64,000 bases of DNA from Fusarium oxysporum f. sp. lycopersici 4287 (GCF_000149955.1 NC_030988.1:4110543-4174542); one strand, 5' to 3'; positions 21,398 through 34,290 are shown, numbered from the stretch's first letter. Made by a program: numbers and translations. The notes: a model not told the origin generated them from the letters alone.

Positions 21398-22037
21398 TTT
21401 GACATGTAAAGATTAGTAAAGCTTGTATCGCATTGAGGCCAGGACTCGGAATCCAAGGGAGTTTAACTAATTAACGGGAATTAGCATTTTTATCTACGCT
21501 TGCAAAAGAAAAGGAGGAGATATCGTCTCTCGTTGGGCTGACATGGATGGACTATTACACTGTGCAAAATGTCTGTTAAAAAGGCAAGTGTCTGAGATGA
21601 TGAACCTTAAAATGTGACCCGCTTGGACATTCTGTGGCGGGGCTTCATCCTATTGGGTCATTGCTTCAAGGATGCGACTCACTAACCCCCCTTGATGAAA
21701 CTGGGAGCTGAGGTATCCTGCATCTGAACCCTTGGAGGCTGATCTTGTATTCCGTAGAGGGAAGCCGGTTGCTTTATTTGCTTTTTTGCATAAAGGCTCG
21801 ATCCCCTCACCTTTCATAATATCCACCATAGTCACAACGACCCTGTCCAGTTCGCCCGTCCTCTGGGAGGGTTAGAACTTTAACAGAGTTGATGAAGGTA
21901 GGGATAATGCCAACGGATTGCATTCTGACGAACTCATTATGAGCATGCTCTGCGGAAAAGAATTTTTAGGCCTTCTCGTAGATGCTATGATACGCCGCAC
22001 CATATCTACTTCTCTATTAAGCTTTACCCTTTTAAAT
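21398..22037. other. Intergenic region
   Basis: No gene supported. It includes the promoter side of the seven-TM gene and ends at a pogo-type terminal repeat. Confidence 0.4.
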
Positions 22038-23215
22038 AACGTACATGATAAGCATGCGAAACAAAAATCCCTCATATACATTACTTTCTATCTAATCATT
22101 CAATTTACGACCACATGATATGCCACAGTCTAGTCAAGAGGCTAAAATCATTCTTGCACTTTAGGCCTACCAGGCAGACCCTAAATTAAGTCTGCGACGA
22201 GCCGCAAAGATATGTGATATCCACTTTGAAACCCTCCATCACCGATCAATCGGCCGTCAAGCGCGTTGCGATTGGGTTCCAAAACAGCGGAAACTAAGTG
22301 ATCTAGAGGAACAGATTATGTTTCAATATATTCTTGACCTAGATTCACTAGGATTTTCTTCCCGGCATCGCGATGTTGGGGAAATGGCGAATCGACTGCT
22401 TGCTGATCGTGACGCATCACCAGTTGGCAAGCGCTGGGCTACCAATTTTATTAAGCGGCAACCAGAGCTCAAGACGCGTTTTCAGAGGAAATATGACTAT
22501 CAGAGGGCCAAATGCGAAGATCCAATCACTATTCGTAATTTGTTCAGGCTCGTAGAGGACATAAGTGCGAAATATGGCATCCGATCAGATGATATCTGGA
22601 ACTTTGACGAGACCGGCTTTATGATGGGCATGATATCAAGCGGTATAGTCATTACCAGCTCGGAAAGGCGTGGAAGCCCGAAATTAGTCCAGCCTGGAAA
22701 CCGGGAATGGGTTACAGTGACTCAAGCGATCAATGCGGAAGGCAGGGTCATCAATCCATTTATCGTGGTTGCAGGCCAATATTACCTTGCCAATTAGTAC
22801 CAAGAGAGCAACCTCCCGGGCACTTGGGCTATCGCCACGACCTAAAACGGCTTGACAGATAATGAGATAGGCCTCGACTGGCTAAAGCACTTCAATCGAT
22901 GTACATCCGACCGATCAGTTGGTGCCTATCGTCTTCTGATCCTTGATGGCCATGAAAGTCATCAGTCTGCTGATTTCCAGATATATTGTGAGGAGAACAA
23001 TATCATCACGCTCTGTATGCCACCTCATTCCTCTCATCTGCTTCAGCCCCTTGATGTTGGGTGCTTTGGGCTGCTGAAAAAGGCATATGGTCGAGAAATA
23101 GAGCATTTGATCAGAAGGTCTATAACCCATATTTCCAAGACCGAGTTCTACCCGGCCTTTTATGCTGCTTTTCAAGCTGCTATAACTAAAGAAAACATTA
23201 AGGGAGGTTTTAAAA
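22038..23215 (+). pseudogene. pogo-like transposon B, 5' part, degenerate
   Basis: A pogo end (CGTACATGATAAGCATGCGA, from 22038) precedes an ATG at 22119. The frame matches transposase A closely through the HTH domains and the DDE core (NFDETGF, LILDGHESH, LLQPLDVG). It has stops at 22162-22164 (CAG-to-TAG), 22795-22797 (TGG-to-TAG within LANWY) and 22843-22845 (CAA-to-TAA within SQNGW). The match stops near 23215 after NIKGGFKR, so the 3' third and right end are missing. All three stops fit C:G-to-T:A changes. Confidence 0.85.
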
Positions 23216-24986
23216 GAAGTCTGAATAAGTGGGGGAGATGCACTAGGTGCAGGGTTCAGCAACCTACTTGACACTATTATGACGTACCTCAAATCTCGCA
23301 GCCTTCGACGCCGGGGATCTCCTCAATTGATGTGGACAAGATGCGTTTTTCCTTGTCTGAGATGGTACAAAACTATGAAACTGGTTTCTGTGGACAGTGC
23401 AATAGCATCGTATTTGTGGCATGAAACATATTGTCTTTCTCGGCACTATCTGCGGTATTGTTTGAAGCGGAAGACATCGCTTTGCTGACAGAGGCACATA
23501 TTGATGACTTATTTACGTCTTCTGGCCCCTACTGGTATCTTACGCAGCCATTTTGACATTATATTCAGTCACCGTTCTTCCTCTATTAAGGATTTGGGTT
23601 GCAGCATAAGGCTGCGAACCGATTATCTCAACTGCCTGGCCTAAAATATCTCACGCAAGAGTGCGAAATCAGATTCGTATCAGCGATCATATTGCATACT
23701 CCGTGCAATGGCCGAGGTAACAGTTCAGGATGACCTGCTGCAGTGGCGCTAAGACAAATCCACCAAACCTTCAGCTTCAGAGGAAACAGACCAGGACCGC
23801 CTGGCGTCGCAGAATACTGCCCTGAATGCCAAAAAAAGTTTCGACTGCAACGGGAATGTGCAAACCTCGAGGCACTCATTGCGGTACATACACCGGGAAG
23901 GGAATGTCGTTTGAACCACCAGCACCGGCGTTCTAACGCACCAGAATCAGCAACGGCAATAAAAGACCATAATGATAAGAGGGGGGTTGGATATTCGTCA
24001 AGATGAAGTTTACGAAAAATGGCGAGGGTGATCGTGGGTCTTACTGAGGTGCGATAATTTCGCTCATAGTCTGTTCCATTCTCTCGAGCCCCCCCACCAG
24101 TACCCATTGTAAATCTAGAAAGCATATTTGAGGAAAGTAAAACTGCATCTATTCCCTTAGTTCATAAATAGCCCTGCACTTGCCTTATAAGTTAATTTCA
24201 GATATTCCCGGTGCGAGTTTCACGTTATTCCACGCTTGCTTTCGGCTCCGGTCTTCTGTCTGGGTTGAGGAGGAACCACGGAGTATATCGAGAAGTTGGA
24301 GGAGCCTTGGTGGCTACCAGACCAGTATTCCTTAGATCTTTGTCTTTGTCCGGTTCTTCGGCGTGTATATCTGCTTCAACTCGGAATTTGCAATCATAGC
24401 CGTCGTCAACCGGACCCCAGGTTTAAACAGCTAGCCAAGTCCCATTAACTATATGATTGAATTAAACATTACCATAGGGTTTCCCCTTTTGAGTAGATCT
24501 TGAAGGTTAATAAGAATGCTAAGAATTTTATAAAATTTAGCTGAGAATACGGCATTAGTTATATGTCCTGACTAATAAACTTCCAAAGTGTGAAGTAAAT
24601 GTACAAAGAAAGTCAAACACGATATAAGTTGAGAAGATACTACAAAAAGCTTTTCCCCCCGGCTATATATCTCAGATAGAAGTATAAAAGTGAAAGGTTC
24701 TGCACAATAGCACAGAAAGCCGAGACTAATTATGGTCTGCCGCCTCTTGGAAACTCGAAGACCTTTCGTAAAAAATATTAGGCTTCCGCACGGTATACTC
24801 GATGCGATGTATGTCTGTCTTAAATCTCACGTTTTGACTAGGCAGAGGCGATGTACGCTTAACCCTGACTCAAATGCTTCAGACTTTACCCGAATTAAGG
24901 ATGTCCAGACAAGATGACAGAGAACAACCACCTTATCTAGTCGAAGTCCTGAGTTGTAACATCTCCTTCCAGTCCTTCTACTTAAC
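23216..24986. other. Unassigned region with possible gene relics
   Basis: At about 23310-23556 (+) one frame shows coding-like text (SIDVDKMRFSLSEMVQNYE, FEAEDIALLTEAHIDDLF) broken by a stop. At 23743-24006 a frame has two CXXC-like cysteines but no family I know. I cannot name either one. The rest is AT-rich. Confidence 0.3.
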
Positions 24987-27559
24987 CTAGCCATCCTTAC
25001 ATCCAGATATCACGCCCAAAATTGAGCTACCAGATTCCTCACCAACCGTCAACTTCGCTAACCGACGTATCCAATTATCATGCGGCTGCCGGTCCGGATC
25101 GTTCGCTATATGTATGATGCCTGGCGGACAATGGCTCTCCATACGTAACTTGCGCTCTTCAGTCGCTTCCGGCCCTTCTTGCCGAATAGTTATGAAACCC
25201 TGCAGTACGTTTGAGTCGCTAGGCGTCATGCGACTGAGGACTTCTTCGAGTACTCTTTTCGGCAAGTAATAGCCCCTCCCCTGATCGCTGAGACCTTTCT
25301 GCGCGATGAATAGTGTGGCCTTGGCGGCTCGGGGATCTGTATTCCCCACATCCATACTAGACACTTCTGGCTTGGAGGAATCTCGGGCCGTGAGAAAATC
25401 GACCTTGGTAAGAACCAGCAAGGCAAGCATGGCGGGGAACTGGGCCAGAATCATGTTGCCGTATTCGAAGCTATGGCGGAGATAGTGGACGCGCAGAATG
25501 GTCTCAAAGTAGGCTCTGTACTTGGCAAGAGATTTCTGGAGCTCGTCTTGATCAAGCAGAAGTGACGGCGAGCCGCTATTCCCATATGATGTTAGGATTT
25601 CGTAAAGTTGGATAAGGGCATAGTAGTAATGGAGGCTTTGGTTGATCATCAGTCTACTCTATTCTTGGTGCAGTGGCGGAACAAGGGTGTATCACTGCCC
25701 CATACAAGACGAACGATATACTTACTGTAATTTGAGTTGCGATGGAAAGACGATATGTGACGCTAACAACGGGTCTGGCAATGTGCGGTACCATGCTTCT
25801 AGCTTCTCTACTGTTTCAATGATTCTTCCTGCCCCGCTTCGAACTGCTTGATTGTCGATTTCATTCGTTGAAGCTTGAAGCATGGCCGCGTTGAGGATGA
25901 GGCTGAATTCGACCCTGGCCTTGAAAGTATAACGGTACTGCATTGGCACTAATACAGAAGTCGAGGGATACTTGAGCCAACTTTCGCCATACCAGTCGGG
26001 ATTGAGGTCCGGATCGGGCAACGGACTTTGGGGCGGAGTTCGCAACAGCGGTGTTGTCTGGAACTGAAGACTTAGCGTACTACATTTAATTAGCGAACTG
26101 AAGCACCGCATTGGAAATATTAGGGTTTATGTTTCATACCACTGCCAATGAAAGAGTGACCAAGCCGTAAGATTGTAGGAGTGGCGTAATTTCTTGTGCA
26201 TTATATATGTTGTTGGCTCGAACAGCCCCAACTCATGAGCAATATCGATAGCCTGGACTAGATACGCTGACGACAGTTTATCTATGCCGAACATGTTTAC
26301 AATGGTATTGATGATGATAGCAGCTTGTAGAGTCGTCAAGCTTCTCTCGCGGGATTCTTCGACAGCCCATAGCCTTTTGGCCTCGGCAAGAAATTTATAA
26401 CCCAGGCTATTCGGGTTCCAAAACTCCGCTGGTTGTGAGAGGTAATTTTGGCAATGCTAGCAAAGAGAACGGTAAGTACAAATTTCAAGAGGAGCCAGGA
26501 GATCTGCAGACTCTCAAGATTCATAACGACTTACACATCCGACCGCTAGGATGGCGTTGACAAGAAGTGGAGAACAAAAGGTGCCAGATCCAGCCAGCAT
26601 ACCGTCCAGGAAGTAATCCTTATGAAAAAAGGTGAACCAATCTTATTCGTAAAGAAAGTAGGCACGTATGAATGTTCTCATCATGTCATCGTCAGCGTTA
26701 ACGGTAGTCCACTTGGAAGGAATAATCTCATCCATCCTAGGGTCAACAATAAAGGCTGCGTGAACCGGCCTCAAGTACTGGGCTTTATACTTCTGTTCGG
26801 ATTCCGACAGCGGCGGGACACTGACGTTGCCGGACTCATCATTCTCATTCCACTCGTAAATCAAGGAGTGAATGAAAGGGTTTGTCGGAGTTTGCAAGTA
26901 TGAGGGCATCAGGCGTGAGTAAAGAAACTGATAGCGATATCTGGTTTCGGGCTCCAGCTGAACTTGATGAAGGAGATCTGCTGTGCTGAGTTGATGCGCC
27001 ATAGTCTCGGCATCGGTACCGGCTCGAATGCGACGGAAAATCTCGTGGGCTTCAGCCTCTGGCCGAGTCTGTATAGCTCGATAGACAATAGCAGCAGGAT
27101 GCGACACTTGAAGCGCTTCTAACCTCTGCCTATAATTACCTTCAGGTGTTTGCCGGTAAACACAATCGATGTGCTTTGCTCGACACTGAGAACATGTCGG
27201 CCGAGCACCGTTGCACTATGCAAACCATTCAGCCCACGTTTGAATGAACCTTCAAGCGAAGGGCTACTTCCCGAGGTTAGGGCTTAAAGAGACTGGGTTT
27301 AGTAGTGACGTACCTTGATCTTCCGTTGTCGACAGGATTCGCAGGCTAAAGATGTAGGAGCTCCTCTTCGTACTAGGGGAGCTGTTCGATACTCGGCATG
27401 GGTCACTACGGGATGAGGGTGCAGAGCTGGTAGTAAAGGTCGAAGATTAGTCCCCTGACTTGATTTGCGTGTTAATGAGGTCGAAGGATCTGAGAAATTG
27501 GAAGGTCCGTTTCGCATCATGCGTCCGGAACGACGGTTGCGGCGTTGGCATATATGCAA
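24987..27559 (-). pseudogene. Zn2Cys6 fungal transcription factor with one in-frame stop
   Basis: Spliced on the minus strand, the N-terminus carries a zinc cluster (CESCRQRKIKC, then CSQCRAKHIDC) split by an intron after IK. A fungal-specific transcription-factor domain follows: FIRAYFLYE, DWFTFFHKDYFLDGML, PAEFWNPNSLGYKFLAEAKRL, AIDIAHELGLFEP, AWSLFHWQW. The C-terminus is at 24987. A TAA at 26643-26645 sits between YFLYE and DWFTFF, where the frame is otherwise continuous. If it is not a sequencing error, it cuts the protein before the middle domain. The other introns and exons look normal, so the gene died recently or could still make a short DNA-binding product. Confidence 0.8.
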
Positions 27560-28952
27560 AGCTACGGCCTCCAGCTATTTAACTGAATGATAACCTAGTC
27601 TCCTAGATAAACCTTTCAAGGAAACTTACAGGTAAAGCCAACGTGTAATTTGCTTATGATGTCCCTTATGATCAGGTAAGAGCCGCCCCTTGCAGCAGTT
27701 GTTTCCTTAACAAGAATGATGTCATGGTGGTCAAAGGATGATCCTCACATGCCGCAATCTTGCGTACGTTTTCTCCGCTATTGATTGGATGGACCACATT
27801 GACGTATCATATCTGCCTCTGGTCAGCCCGTTGCGCCGCAGCAAAGCCGAGGGAAATATGGGCAATCCCATCTATGACTGCCTGGGTCTTACGTCACTGA
27901 TACACCCAAATTCTTACATAATCCGGGGAGAGACTGAAGAAGCTCCATAAGGTTAAAGCTTACCAGATCAGACGATCTAGAAACGTACACGACAGGCCTA
28001 GACAAGGGATTCCTGCAACGGGGAACAAATAAACACACACCATAACCGTGACATTATCTCCCCGTAGCTTGTTCCCAGTTAAGTTTTATAATCGTATGGC
28101 ATCCTGGAATCCTGGGTTAGGGGTTGTTTCTTTGGATTATTTCCTGGCGACCCTATTAGCGCATTCTTGCTGAGATCTGAATGAGATGGAGAGGATGAGT
28201 CTCCCACGTTTGCAGTCGCTTGGTGGCTGCCTGTCAAAACCCCTGAGCCGTGCCACCAGGATCTTTGCGGACGCCTCTGCTGTCCCCCTTCGAGGGTTAG
28301 GCTGGCCGTCTCCTCACCTGGTCGTTGGCCCATCAACACAGCCTTACTGCTCTGACACCCTGGACCATGCCTAGGACCTACAAGCCTTTGAAGAGCCTGA
28401 AATGGGGGCTGGAGGCATGCAACCACAACCCGCAGGCTCGGATAGTCACAACATCTTGCTGATATGGTATCGATAGAAGAGACGTCAGACCTGGCCTCCC
28501 TTGCAAGATCTTGATGATGGGTGGGAAAATGCCACCCTTACGACACATTTGGAATACTACTAGATGTCTAGGATTTATAAGGAAGGAATGATCCAGGCGA
28601 CAGTTCAGTACGCACGAAAATCTCTGTTGACAAAGTCTCCCAGCGCCGCTGGGCCAGCGGGGAGTAAGCAGAAGAGTATCTACGTAATACTTGCTAAAAA
28701 GCCCAAGAAAAAGGCCATTTCCTCAGATTATTTTCCAGATCCCCAAGATTGAATAGATGCTTCCCGATGCCACTCGTCCTGACATCCTCCTAATTGTTCA
28801 ACCATTGTAATGATAAAATATGCGTCATCTTGTTAATTCGTATCCTTCATCAAAGATCGTCGTCGTGTCTGTAAATCGCATAACTACTGTTTTCTCCAGT
28901 ATTTCGTCCAATTGAAGTAATGCTCATGTTATCAGGGCTGCTGGCATTGCTT
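27560..28952. other. Intergenic region, unassigned frames
   Basis: Small frames such as 28564-28752 (+) and 28079-28426 (-) show no domain. This lies upstream of the Zn2Cys6 gene and downstream of the bZIP gene. Nothing more can be supported. Confidence 0.35.
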
Positions 28953-29741
28953 TTAGTCTCCTAGGTCTTGGATATAGCGATGGGCTTCGTTAGCGATGTA
29001 CTCCTGGATAAGGGCGCAGTCGCAGTCGGTGTGCTGAAGGAGCTTCATCTTGAGGTTATAAACCTGAAGAGTTAGGTCTGTCGCACAGGTTAACAAGTCG
29101 CGGTTAATCTGCTCCATATCCTTTTCGGCAGACTTGAGTTTTCTCTCATCTTCTTGCTTCCTGATGCGGAATTTATTGGACGCAATTCGATTCCTCTCCT
29201 GGACTTTTCTGGTGTTGGCGTTATTTTTAAAATGCGGAGACGAAAGATTTGTCACTGCAGCGTCGTTGGTACTGCCACGCTTTTTTGTATTCTCGTGAAC
29301 TTCTGCTGCTGCTTTTTCTTTTGCTTTTGTCTTCTTGGTGGAATCGCGTCCCGATGATTTTGTCGGATCGCGCTCGGCGTGGTTCGGTTTTCGTTTCTGA
29401 TCGTCCGATTGCGTTGAAGAAGAGCGTCGTCGACCGTCCGAGTTGCTAGGGGATCTTTCAGGGCTAGTTAACTCGCGAGTTCGTGGTGGTGTGGGATACT
29501 GCTGGGAGAAGATAGAGCCGGTCAAGTTGGTTGAGGCAGGAGCATATCCGTAGTTGAGAATGAAATCATCGACATCGTATTCGTGCTGGGCGTTGCTGCC
29601 AACGGCTTCAGACGGCCCTGGGAATTTGGGCTGGTCAGCGGCCCAACATTGCTCCCGCGCAGGATGAGACACGGTGCCGAAGTTGTGAACCGCCGACGGT
29701 TCGCACAGAGATTCCATCGGTGGAGCGGCGCTCTGAGCCAT
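28953..29741 (-). CDS. bZIP transcription factor (262 aa)
   Basis: The basic region is VQERNRIASNKFRIRKQ, with the N-x3-A-x3-F/R spacing of Aft/ATF-type bZIPs. A heptad-patterned zipper follows (KSAEKDMEQINRDL, then LTLQVYNLKMKLL). The C-terminal tail HTDCDCALIQEYIANEAHRY resembles the tail of several Fusarium-type bZIPs. The N-terminal half is Pro/Ser-rich (PTPPRTRELTSPERSPS), followed by a Lys-rich stretch that could be a nuclear signal. It would bind DNA as a dimer. Single exon, no lesion. Target genes are unknown. Confidence 0.87.
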   Translation of the reverse strand: MAQSAAPPMESLCEPSAVHNFGTVSHPAREQCWAADQPKFPGPSEAVGSNAQHEYDVDDFILNYGYAPASTNLTGSIFSQQYPTPPRTRELTSPERSPSNSDGRRRSSSTQSDDQKRKPNHAERDPTKSSGRDSTKKTKAKEKAAAEVHENTKKRGSTNDAAVTNLSSPHFKNNANTRKVQERNRIASNKFRIRKQEDERKLKSAEKDMEQINRDLLTCATDLTLQVYNLKMKLLQHTDCDCALIQEYIANEAHRYIQDLGD

Positions 29742-30521
29742 GGCGAAGGCTAGGAGTATGTCTGTTTAGGGACTTAGTGTAAGCACGGAACGGTCACGAA
29801 GGGGTTAGCGTTGGACCAAGGGAGGGCCGTACCCATTGCACTAAAATATACGAATTGGTCCCGATGTGACTTGATGATGCCTTAAGGACTGAGTTGAGTA
29901 GAGATATTGATGAAAGATGATCGCCTTGAAATAAGGGAAGAAGCGAAGGAGACTCTAGACGATCGTGATGGAAATAAGAAGGAAAGAAGCAATGGCAAAG
30001 TGACGATTGTGACGTGACCAGCAAGCTACTTGCCATTTTGAAAAGAACGTTGATAAAAGGAGCATGGGGGGAAGGGCAGGGGGGGGAATCGGCCGGAGGA
30101 GATTGACCGGATAAGCCTTGATTGAGTCTGAGTGAGTCGCTATAGAGTAGATCATCAGGGCCAGAGCCAGACACAAGACATGCCAGAGGAACTTCCTGGC
30201 TGGGCAACAGGTCATACAGGTATACGACTTCTAGTAGGAGAGGTGATATCAAGCGCTGTAACGCATAGAGTATACCAGGGTACTGTGTCCTGAAACTCTG
30301 CTATCTATCCGCACCACGCCGCATACCACAATCTAATCTCGATCAATTGAGTACGAGGGATGGGGGGCATAAGCAGAGAGCTCAATCTGAGCTGTAAGCG
30401 GAAGCCGGCATAAAGAAAATCAAGTGAAACTTCAAGAGTAGTGACACGCAAATTCGAATGCGAATGACGCCTGAAGCGAGCTACCTGGTTACGAGACGAC
30501 TGAGGTTATCTCCACGGACCC
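29742..30521. other. Upstream region of the bZIP gene
   Basis: No gene seen. Polypurine stretches (GGGGGGAAGGGCAGGGGGGG near 30066) appear in the likely promoter. Confidence 0.35.
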
Positions 30522-30684
30522 NNNNNNNNNNNNNNNNNNNNNNNNNNNNNNNNNNNNNNNNNNNNNNNNNNNNNNNNNNNNNNNNNNNNNNNNNNNNNNN
30601 NNNNNNNNNNNNNNNNNNNNNNNNNNNNNNNNNNNNNNNNNNNNNNNNNNNNNNNNNNNNNNNNNNNNNNNNNNNNNNNNNNNN
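30522..30684. other. Assembly gap (163 N)
   Basis: A run of 163 undetermined bases. Its uneven length suggests an estimated gap rather than a fixed placeholder. Confidence 0.99.
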
Positions 30685-33126
30685 TCAGGAAGCGGGCAAT
30701 GGCGGGTTGGTTGCTTCAGGGTTCAACAAGGCTGTTATTGGGCAGGCCCACAGTAAAGAGCCAAGAGCGATTGGACAGTAAGTGGGCCTTGCCTGGAGAA
30801 GCTCCAATGAATTAATGATTTACAGACTGGACTCCGTCGCCTTTGATTCGTAGGATGCATCCGGTGGCTGCGGTGAGATTGACTAACAGCAAGTCGATGT
30901 ATTGGGAAAAAGGACTGGCGGAACATATTAATGAGGCAATCAGTACGCTGCCCCCAGCGTAAAACCAGAGGTCGCCTCCTGCCCGAAGCTATATAACTTG
31001 TTAGGTAAGGATTGCTAATTGGAAGTTGGGGGATTGCAACGTGACCCTACACGATTGGTAGTCTAGAACGACACTCGAAAAAGCTCTGCGGACATATTAG
31101 AGGATAAAAAGGGCACGATCTCGATTTTGAGTAAATGTCACATGCCTGTCTTTTGACACATGGCTTGCGACGCCCGATCCTTCATACCTAATTCACCGGC
31201 CAAGGAATGGGATGACCCAGCGTCCCTATTGGTGTTTCCCAAAGTTCTGTCCTATCAGAGGCCTCGGCGCAGGTCTCCGGTCAGGGGCCAAAGTTTTGCG
31301 GCAACACATTGCGGGGTCGCTCACTTTGACTTTAACTAGCATATTACTCGCCACGGCTTGTGGCCTTGAAAGAGATTGTCTCCTGAAATTTGAGATATTT
31401 GCAGAATATCAAGCATGCCAGCATACTTTGCGTCTAATGCGCCTTGACAACACGTAGAATGCGTCCATCCGCGGGAGACTAGAGCTGGCACCTCAACCGT
31501 TTCCTCGCAACTCGTGCAGCCTGCAGCCTGATCATTTGCTTTGCCTTCCCGAGTATGAAAGCTCTGCATAGACTTGTTGATAGTCCCGACGTTGAGCCAG
31601 GTTCGTTCTGCTTCACCATAAGCGGCCCAGGTTCGTTCATGATCGAGGGGAGGCTTGGTGTCTTAAGATTGAGAAAGCCTTGTTGCATAAGACCTTGGTG
31701 TAGAGGTACTTTGTTCTTATCCCACGTCAAATAACTCGCGGCTGGTGAAAGATACCTTTGCATGTGGGTAGATGCCTGCCAAGGTATAACTTTTCGTCTT
31801 ACAGCGCCCCCTCTGTCGATCATGATGCTTTGCTGTCCGACTCATTCAAGAAGGCGTAAGGAGACAGGCCGACCAGGTGTTGCGATCGCAGAAAGTGCAT
31901 ATCGTCTGCTGATTTTGCGATCCGCGTCCTGGCTGCTCGAGGGCATCAGATTTAATCGAGTGCCGCCCGACTGTTAGCCTCCAGAATTCGTAATTAATAC
32001 CAACCACCTTGAATAGAGCCATCATCCACATGAACCAACCACACTCCGCCTGGGATGTGTGACAGTCTCAAGGGGGCTGGATGGAGCCATGGGATGCATC
32101 TTCTTCTTGGTCCCATCCGGTACTTCCTTACTAGGCCGCATTCATGTCTTTGTCCGCTGATCACATTACGTGACGCCCTGTCTTGATCCCGTCTACCTTC
32201 CTGGAGGATTTCCGCCAAAAGGTCTCGCTGGTTCATGTTTCTCAACATCTCGCTCAGCTCTACCATCAGACCCCGAATAATCTCCTCCCCAAGCTGAGAT
32301 GCCCAGGCTTATCGATCAATCTCGGAAGGGATGGTATGGTAGGCGTAATTCTTCATCACATCATCCTCAGCTGATCGCCGAAAGAGCTGTCTGTACCAAG
32401 GCTCATTTGTAACCCTCAGCAGGCCCACCCAAGCTGCAGCCACTTTCCCGCTCATCTCCGCTAACCGGTCCCTTTCGACGCTCATCCCAGGCATGAACCA
32501 CCCGCTCCCCTCGCGTAAAGCCTTTCATGACTGCATAATCTCGCCCAGTCCCCCTCCCCTCCAAGGGCTTGGCATAATCTTAAATGACCACCCCCTCTCC
32601 CCCAGAAACAAAGAAAAGAGGTCGTGAGTGGGCCTTGTTTCCGCGGTCGTTGAAGTTTAATAACTCATTGAATTCATGGCTAAGACAGAGATGTCGATGT
32701 CACGAATGAATTAAGTCCTGTACCTTGAGGATAGGGCTGCAAAAATAAGTCAGCCAGATGGAGTGGGTACGCTTTCTCAAGTGTAAAAAATCCAACAGGG
32801 AGCGTCCATGGTGTCAGGCCAAATAAAACTCCCGGACCCTAGGCTTTCTGCTAATCTGATCAACGCCCAACATTGGCGAAGGACTGGTCACGCTCGCCAC
32901 AATACCACCCTCAGATGTTTTGAAAGCCTTTTGCTCAAATATTGCTACCCGTTGGAATGCCAAGTTGGCTCGCCCTACACGAGTCAACGGGTAGATATAG
33001 AAGGTAAATTGTTAGTTTAGTTCAGATTTAGGCCCTAATCTCATTTGACTGATCTGACGGCAGCCCTGCGAAACTCATCCAAGACTGTATACGTCGTTTC
33101 AGCTACGAAGTTGTAAATCGCGTGTC
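30685..33126. other. Unassigned region with a decayed minus-strand frame
   Basis: At about 32500-32110 (-) one frame reads through VERDRLAEMSGKVAAAWVGL and YRQLFRRSAEDDVMKN to a TAA at about 32309. It continues in the same frame with QLGEEIIRGLMVELSEMLRN. This looks like a real helical protein with a nonsense change, but I do not recognise it. The rest shows no coding signal. Confidence 0.35.
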
Positions 33127-34290
33127 TTAACCCTCCAGATGAAATTGTACAACCCGTCGTACCTCGGGAAATGTTTCTACACCGATGGATGAGGCCCAAA
33201 CTTGACTGACCAAAGTTGCATAATCTGCCCACGGCAGCATGAACCAAAAATAGCCATGGAAATCATCGGAAATGTCATCCGGATTAGCCCAAATATCATT
33301 AACAATATCAAAAACATCCATTTGCACATCTATTGGCAAAGGAAGATGTAGCATGTCTTCGCTGTCGGCATCGCCAAGTCGTATATGATATTGACCCTCG
33401 AAAAGCTTTACCCCTGCACTCCAATCATTAAGTAATCCAAGTTGCCAGTCAAGGTTTCTTTCTCGGCGAAAATCATCTTCGATAACGTTCCAGGGAATGT
33501 CGCATTTTGGAAGACGGCTCCGTAATGCTAGAAACCAGTTTACATCATTCTCCTTGTCAAGATCCAAGATTAAAAAATCATTCTGGGTTCCAACCGAAAA
33601 CCTGGAGATTGGGAGGTTGTACGATCGGCAAACGAGTTGTAATTCTTTGACCCTCGAGGAATATGATGGGCCAAATTCTGAGGAATAAAAATGAGATAGT
33701 GATGTAGACCAATAAGACAGTTCCTCCAGATGTAACGCATTCCCGATGTGCTTCGGACAGAGAATTACAGTTTCAAAGACGTTTGAGATATAATCAAAAT
33801 GACCTTTGATGTCCTGGTGGAGATCGATATAGAGTAAGTCGCGTTTTGGATCAACCCAGCCGTATATGCGGTCCACATATCCAAAGGTACAGACGTCATA
33901 TCTGCATGAGATAAGGTAAAGTTCTCGATTCCTGATGGTGATTTCCCGGACTTCTTTGCACAAGCACATAAATCCTGGCAAGTCGTGTCGATAGTGAGGG
34001 TACTGCCTCCCATTTCCTTCAATTCGGCGCGCATATGGAATGTATACTCGAGGAGAAGATGGAGAGAAAGCCAGGTTCCAAATCTTGCTTCGGATTCCTG
34101 CGGGTAGTTTTGCGAAATAGCTGAATTCATAGAGTTGCCTCGCCGTGTTTTGAGACGGCGACGATTGTCGGGCTGAGATATCGGCCGAAATATGAGGAGG
34201 CTGACATGCTTTGTCACCTTTGCAGGAGAGTGGTCCGCATCGTGCATTTAACGAAGGAATAATCGTCAGTACTGAAGATTCATCTTCCAT
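33127..34290 (-). CDS. 2EXR-domain protein (387 aa)
   Basis: Near residues 55-82 the block FSYFAKLPAGIRSKIWNLAF...PRVYIPY fits the fungal 2EXR domain, an F-box-like motif with the F-x-x-LP-x-E/G-IR-x-x-IW pattern. The remainder contains the FMCLCKEVREITIRN helix usual in these proteins and a long C-terminal part without a known domain. 2EXR proteins are numerous in Sordariomycetes and their role is unknown. Single exon, no lesion, ATG at 34290. Confidence 0.75.
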   Translation of the reverse strand: MEDESSVLTIIPSLNARCGPLSCKGDKACQPPHISADISARQSSPSQNTARQLYEFSYFAKLPAGIRSKIWNLAFSPSSPRVYIPYARRIEGNGRQYPHYRHDLPGFMCLCKEVREITIRNRELYLISCRYDVCTFGYVDRIYGWVDPKRDLLYIDLHQDIKGHFDYISNVFETVILCPKHIGNALHLEELSYWSTSLSHFYSSEFGPSYSSRVKELQLVCRSYNLPISRFSVGTQNDFLILDLDKENDVNWFLALRSRLPKCDIPWNVIEDDFRRERNLDWQLGLLNDWSAGVKLFEGQYHIRLGDADSEDMLHLPLPIDVQMDVFDIVNDIWANPDDISDDFHGYFWFMLPWADYATLVSQVWASSIGVETFPEVRRVVQFHLEG

